NCBI GenBank assembly: GCA_031213475.1
Contig: JARUPZ010000025.1
Span: 4,505,980 to 4,569,979 of the forward strand
Reading direction: 5' to 3'
DNA from: Nereocystis luetkeana
Lineage: Eukaryota; Sar; Phaeophyceae; Laminariales; Laminariaceae
Length of the DNA: 64,000 nt
Shown: piece after piece, positions 59,519 to 64,000 of the stretch
Layout of the letters: each line of letters begins with the position of its first letter
Numbering within the stretch: position 1 is the stretch's first letter
Position numbers and translations under genes: made by a program
Notes under the pieces: generated by a model
Told to the model about the DNA's origin: nothing
What the model saw: only the letters and a program-made list of their open reading frames with translations
The model's database searches: none

Positions 59519-60438
59519 GCAGCCCACGCGCGCGTCGTTTGGCGGGTACAAGAAGCACTTCACGGGAAGGTTCACTCTCAGATGTGTCGTAAACACTTGA
59601 CTCTCTACAAAGTGTGTGACGCCCCAACATCGTTGGACCGAGTCGCCTCTCCTCGGGTTAAATATCCCAAACCTTTAGTGTCGTTATTATCTCGTCAGGT
59701 TCAGCTTTCGTCCAGTGAACATCCCTCCGTCTTGATTTCCGCCTCCTCGTCAGACGCAAGGCGTCGCTCTCCGCTCTCTTCGCTCCACCCTCCCCCCGTC
59801 GTGTGGAAGTGTTTCATCTCGTGTCTCACCTCCTTGTCGCACTCAAGGCGTCGCGCTCTCGCTCTCTGCTTTCCCTATACGCCCTGCGCCCTCATCCCTC
59901 GACCTCTCCTCGATCTCTGTCGGGTGGGCGGCTGTTGAGACCTTCTCCCCCCCAAAGCGTCACGCATATATATCGACCACGAGGTCCGTGTCTCGCAAAA
60001 CAAAATCTTCAAGTAAGCCATCGCATTTATTTATTCCGTCGGGTATCATCCCACGTCACTCCCACCGATGCTCGGACTCCAGGCATAGCTCCCTTGCCCT
60101 CCACCACACGCGCCCCCCCCCCCCCCCCTTCCCCTCCATAAACCCCTAAATCAGCCTCAAGCTCTGTCTACCGTAGCGTTCCTGCTGAGATATCCCTCCT
60201 TCAATGCACACACAACACACTTCGCCAGGCTCAAGCTGGACCCCGTCTTCTCTCACGCCCTTCGCCGCCTACACCCTTCCCCAACCCTCCCCTCTCGTCG
60301 AGATGCCTCTTGATACTGTCGATGCGCGCTGCCTGTACGACAGAAATGCAACCTTGTAGTTTCTGGGGGTCCTTGCGTGAGGCAGTTTCCGTGCGCTGAC
60401 TAAAAGTAAACCCACCCCAATCTCGAGATAGAACGTCT

Positions 60439-60535
60439 TTAACCCTTTTAGCACCGCACTCCCATAAGTGGGGACAAAACACTCTAATTATAAGTAGCTT
60501 GCCCCCAAAACAAGACTGGGGTCCTAAGAGGGTTA
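60439..60535. mobile_element. Family B MITE, subfamily 2, copy 13 (reference copy)
   Basis: TTAACCCTTTTAGCACCGCA pairs with GGGGTCCTAAGAGGGTTAA. Perfect TTAA flanks with CCC...GGG ends, as expected for a piggyBac-type non-autonomous element. Confidence 0.88.
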
Positions 60536-60611
60536 AGTGGAACCCTATAGCCAACGCTCATGGCTCAAATATTTATCAAAAGGTAGTGGAAGGCACAAAC
60601 TTACAAACTAT

Positions 60612-60720
60612 TTACGGGGGACCATAGTAAACAGGACCAAATATTGTCAGTAAAAACGGGTAAATATATAATAGGTTTTTGTCTGTATCCTAGGTCCTTT
60701 TTGCTATGGTCCCTCCGCAA
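60612..60720 (+). mobile_element. Family A MITE, copy 15 (diverged)
   Basis: TTACGGGGGACCATAGTAAA to TGCTATGGTCCCTCCGCAA. Confidence 0.85.
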
Positions 60721-60739
60721 TATTAATACGGCAATACTA

Positions 60740-62180
60740 TTTCTAGGTTGTTACCTCTTGGTTGAGGACTTTCGTCAGTCCCAGTGACTCTTTGACCAAA
60801 CATTGCGAGGCATTACTCGGCACGCCTTTTCCGATTCCGGTACGATACCCCGAGGGACTCAGATACCCCGGGACCCGGGACCGAAAAACGGTACTATTTG
60901 TACGGGATGTGGCCACCGCGGGACGCGTCTTAAGGGTCATTCTTATCGCAGAGCTTTTTGTCCAAATTTTCGACATTTTTTTCGCGCAATTTTTTAATCT
61001 TCCATATTTTCCTGTTTTGTTTTTTTTTTTCAAATATTGGAATGTTAACGAACTTGATATTTTTGCTTCAGGAGAATTTCACGAATAGCGACAGAACGCC
61101 TCCGTATATTGATACATATCTCCAATTGTTTCCAAACTTTGGAAATTTTGGAAAAAAAAACGCTCTCCGATAAGAATGAACCTTAGCGGGAACGGGGATG
61201 TTGGGATCTGCACGGAAGCGTCCCATTCTTCAACGTACCACGGGAATATCCCCGAGTGTCTCGCACAAAGACCGCGAGATTTCTGGCTGGCTTCGACTGC
61301 CGCTTGGTGCACCCGACGCCCTTCACACAACTCGTAACAAAAAATGAAAAACGCGTGGCCCGAATCATTTCGTTGTGGTTTCTCGCGGGGAGCTATCTTA
61401 GCTGCCCGAAAGTTAAGACCTAGGTGCGAAACGCTCAGCTGGGGTTTGTTCTTGTTTTTTTTGTTTCTCTGTTTGTGCGGGGCATGCTTGTGAGGGAACG
61501 GGAGATTGCGATTTTGTGCCGGACGCTTCTGTGCGGGGGGGAAACGGGATTTACACTTATTCCGTGGCGACGCGGGGAGCGGGACACTAGAGTTTGTGCG
61601 GGCCCGCGGATCACACATTTTACCACGGGACCACGGGGATTATCCCGAATCCCGCAGAAAAAACCTGGATGAATTCCGCGGGAGTAAATGCCGAGAAGTG
61701 CCTTGAGCAATTGCTACCTCAACCGTAAGGCGCGATGGATAGTGCACCGCTGTAGCCGGTTTATCTTGCCATCGTTCGTTTTCTCTCAACGCCCACGCGA
61801 CGCATGCTGCAGTTAATAAATAATACGGCCCTGCTATTGATAGGGTATTGTTGACGACCGCTTGCCTATCTACCTTCTCGCTCTTCGAGAGAACCGCGGC
61901 GGGCCAGCTCGTATGCGATCGGATTACTCGCCTCCTCTTCACCCCTCCCCCCCTTTCCTACTCTCCCCCTCCTCCCCTCTCCACCCCTCTCCACCACCCC
62001 CCACCCTCCCCCCACCCTCCCCCCCGCCCCGCTATCCCTCCCTCTCCCGTCCCTCGATAACGTCGAGGTGGATCTTGGGCTGGTGTTATCTCTCTTTTCC
62101 CCTGACCCCACTCCACCCCCCCCCCCGCCCCCCCCCCCCCGGCTCCCCCCTGGCCCGGGGGAAGCTGGAAGCTCGGCGTG
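60740..62180. other. Non-coding stretch with a C-rich segment
   Basis: No gene recognised. From about 61930 to 62045 and 62115 to 62145 the plus strand is almost all C and T, which produces long apparent Pro-rich or Gly-rich frames without coding meaning. Confidence 0.45.
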
Positions 62181-62189
62181 CTCCTCCGC

Positions 62190-62272
62190 CCCCGGCATGG
62201 TAGGGATGCAAGGATATATGGCAATACAACTATAGCCGTGCATGGCGTGTGTACACCCCCCCCCCCCCCCCC
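62190..62272 (+). repeat. Family E repeat with poly(C) end, copy 7
   Basis: CCCGGCATGGTAGGGATGCA, then TATAGCCGTGCATGGCGTGT, then a C run (about 62256-62272). It has an internal deletion relative to other copies. Confidence 0.7.
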
Positions 62273-62366
62273 CGCGCCCCCAATTACTGCACTGTAGAGG
62301 CATGACTCTCTGCCCTACTGCGGGGCGGCTCTCTCCCCTACCGCACTGTAGCGGCATGACAGGAGC

Positions 62367-62367
<1 letters not shown>

Positions 62368-62400
<33 letters not shown>
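62368..62400. repeat. Poly(C) tract, 33 bases
   Basis: Uninterrupted C run after GGAGCA. The two flanking copies of TACTGC/ACCGCACTGTAG with GGCATGAC suggest a local duplication upstream. Confidence 0.93.
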
Positions 62401-62872
62401 ACCCTCTTTCAAAAGCTTAAAGCTCGACATTTGGTTGCTGCTGCTGCTGCTGCTGTCGTTGCTGCTGAGTCCCTCGTTTGACGAGGGCGAGCAACTGCCC
62501 CTGCACCGGCTCACCGCCTTCTTTTCGAGGGGACATCTCCCTGTAGTGGGCCACGTCGAAACCCAAGCTGAGCGGTGGGGGACGGACCGGAAGGCAACGG
62601 GAGGGGGGCAATAAAACCGGTCAGGACATAACTGGGCAATCCTCCCGGGGATGCAAGCTACGGGCGACGCGCTTCCACACGATGTAGCAGGGATCGCAAC
62701 TTCTGGCCGAAATATTATTTCCGACCAGTTGGAGCTTGTTTCGTCAGCAGAGGTACCATTTTTCTCCCCTTCTATTAATACTATTAATGGACCGTTTTCG
62801 TTACCGACTTGGGCAATAGAATTGGATAGTGGCATGCCTCTTAAGGCAAGGTATCTTGCGAAAAGCTTTGGG

Positions 62873-62875
<3 letters not shown>

Positions 62876-62907
<32 letters not shown>

Positions 62908-63030
62908 ACTCGATAGGAGAGATGTACTCGATCTCATGCATGGCCGTGGTCGTATGACCATAGACCCTCGCATCCCTACAATGCCGGGACGGAGCATGTC
63001 GGGTTTTCACCGACCAGGCAGACATTTTGA
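62876..63030 (-). repeat. Family E repeat with poly(G)/(C) end, copy 8
   Basis: A G tract (62876-62906), then TACTCGATAGGAGAGATGTA, CATGGCCGTGGTCGTATGAC and ATGCCGGGACGGAGCATGTC. It agrees with copy 6 over most of its length. Confidence 0.85.
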
Positions 63031-63268
63031 GGAAGCGCCGAAGAAAAACTTAGCGGCATGCCTCGTTGGGCAAGTGTTCAAACATCGCAGGGCAGACCTC
63101 CTGTCTCGGTGGTCGGGTGTGTTTTTTCCGCAACGTCCGGTTGTTAACCTCTTTGATCAGGTTTCCCGATTTCGAAAGCTGTGTCAGCTCCGACAGCTGC
63201 ATGTTTTTTTTCACCGCGCCACCGATTCCCGCTTCTTGGTATTTGTATCTTCCAAGGCATATACAGTA

Positions 63269-63379
63269 TCACGGGGGACCAAATATTGTTATAAATACCT
63301 GGTAGTAGAAATGGTTAACTATACACCTTGGTAGGTTTTTATGTATACGACAGGTCCTATTCACTATGGTCCCCCGTAA
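63269..63379 (+). mobile_element. Family A MITE, copy 16, with footprint insertion
   Basis: Left end TCACGGGGGACC has lost the ATAGTTAATAGG segment. At 63295 the consensus TTGTTAGTAGAAATGG is interrupted by an insertion that contains TACCTGGTA. A second, imperfect CCTTGGTA lies at 63326. Confidence 0.82.
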
Positions 63380-63784
63380 TAGACCCCTGATCTGCGTGAT
63401 GACCTGAAACATGACGTTCCCTTGCCCGGTAAACGGCGCACAACCTGAAATTGAACTGCGGTATACCGCGCACGCTTTTGCTGCGATGCATCAGCTCGGC
63501 ACGGGCCCTGCAAAACGCCTCCCAGCGGCAGGCAGGAGTTAGGGTCTGCAGTACCAATGGGAGGGCGGAAAATTCGAGGAAAGCTTCCGAAGTCTTCCAT
63601 CGAAAAACACGCCTGAACATTCCTCGTGCTTACCCCCAGAGCGGTATAAGAGTACCACCCACAGCACAACGTATCCGGCGTGTGATATTACGATAATAGT
63701 GGTGTTCGGATGAAGCGCTATGGCCGCTGATGCCAGCACCACTTTTCTCTGGGGGGAAAAAATATGGTGATGAAAAAACACATA

Positions 63785-63889
63785 TTACGGGGGACCATAG
63801 TTAATAGGACCTATGGTACACATAAAAATCTATATATTTAACCATTTCTACTAACAATATTTGGTCCTATTAACTATGTTCCCCCGTGA
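63785..63889 (-). mobile_element. Family A MITE, copy 17
   Basis: TTACGGGGGACCATAGTTAA to AACTATGTTCCCCCGTGA, flanked by TA. Confidence 0.9.
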
Positions 63890-63920
63890 TAGCACCACCA
63901 TGCGAACTCCACCGTCCTTG

Positions 63921-64000
63921 GCCCGTTTAGCACTGCAGTCCCGTTTTGGTGCCAAACTACTCGGAGTTTGACTGGTTTGTCCCCCCAAAACGGGACCGCG
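63921..64000. mobile_element. Family B MITE, copy 14, cut by the window end
   Basis: GCCCGTTTAGCACTGCAGTC, then TTTGTCCCCCCAAAACGGGA. The right end lies beyond the window. Confidence 0.8.

Noticed and set aside
61930-62400. Pro-rich and Gly-rich frames
   Set aside because: They are products of a C-rich low-complexity stretch present in all frames.

Overview
The window is nuclear DNA of a brown alga, most likely a kelp or a close relative. The only genes I can support are two complete, intron-rich vanadium-dependent haloperoxidase genes of the brown-algal bromo-/iodoperoxidase family. The rest is repeat-rich: short inverted-repeat elements (MITEs), a tRNA-derived SINE, poly(G)/poly(C) tracts, microsatellites and minisatellites. 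Assignment to brown algae rests on resemblance of the proteins to the Ascophyllum/Laminaria enzyme family. Placing it in a kelp is inference from long introns, heavy repeat load and the known expansion of this family in kelps.

Layout. 1-4404: upstream non-coding DNA with one copy each of MITE families A and B and a small tandem repeat. 4405-14567 (+): haloperoxidase gene 1, 14 exons, 567 residues. 14568-25243: intergenic region between the two 3' ends, with degenerate repeats and no supported gene. 25244-42189 (-): haloperoxidase gene 2, 14 exons, 614 residues. 42190-64000: about 21.8 kb of repeats with no supported gene.

The two genes are convergent paralogues. All 13 intron positions and phases match, and 12 of 14 exons have identical length. 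Only exon 1 (signal/pro-region) and exon 12 (two extra codons in gene 2) differ. Both are predicted to be secreted and to use H2O2 to oxidise halide in the apoplast. Both carry Ala where the Ascophyllum bromoperoxidase has the vanadate-binding Ser of the P-S-G-H motif. Gene 2 is longer mainly because its introns hold many MITE and repeat insertions (about 15.1 kb of intron against 8.5 kb).

Mobile DNA. Family A: about 105-bp elements with 27-bp terminal inverted repeats flanked by TA, 17 copies. Family B: about 95-bp elements with TTAA...TTAA ends, piggyBac-like, 14 listed copies. Family D: about 250-bp elements ending in GAGGCGTTCTACGATAGAGG, several with nested A or B copies. Family E: a repeat of about 85-230 bp that ends in a poly(C) tract, 8 copies. 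The most unusual signal is a dispersed 9-mer, TACCWGGTA, present at least 22 times where about 0.5 would be expected. Comparison of filled and empty sites inside repeat copies shows that it arises by insertion of exactly 7 bp (CCWGG plus a duplicated TA). This fits the excision footprint of a TA-target DNA transposon.
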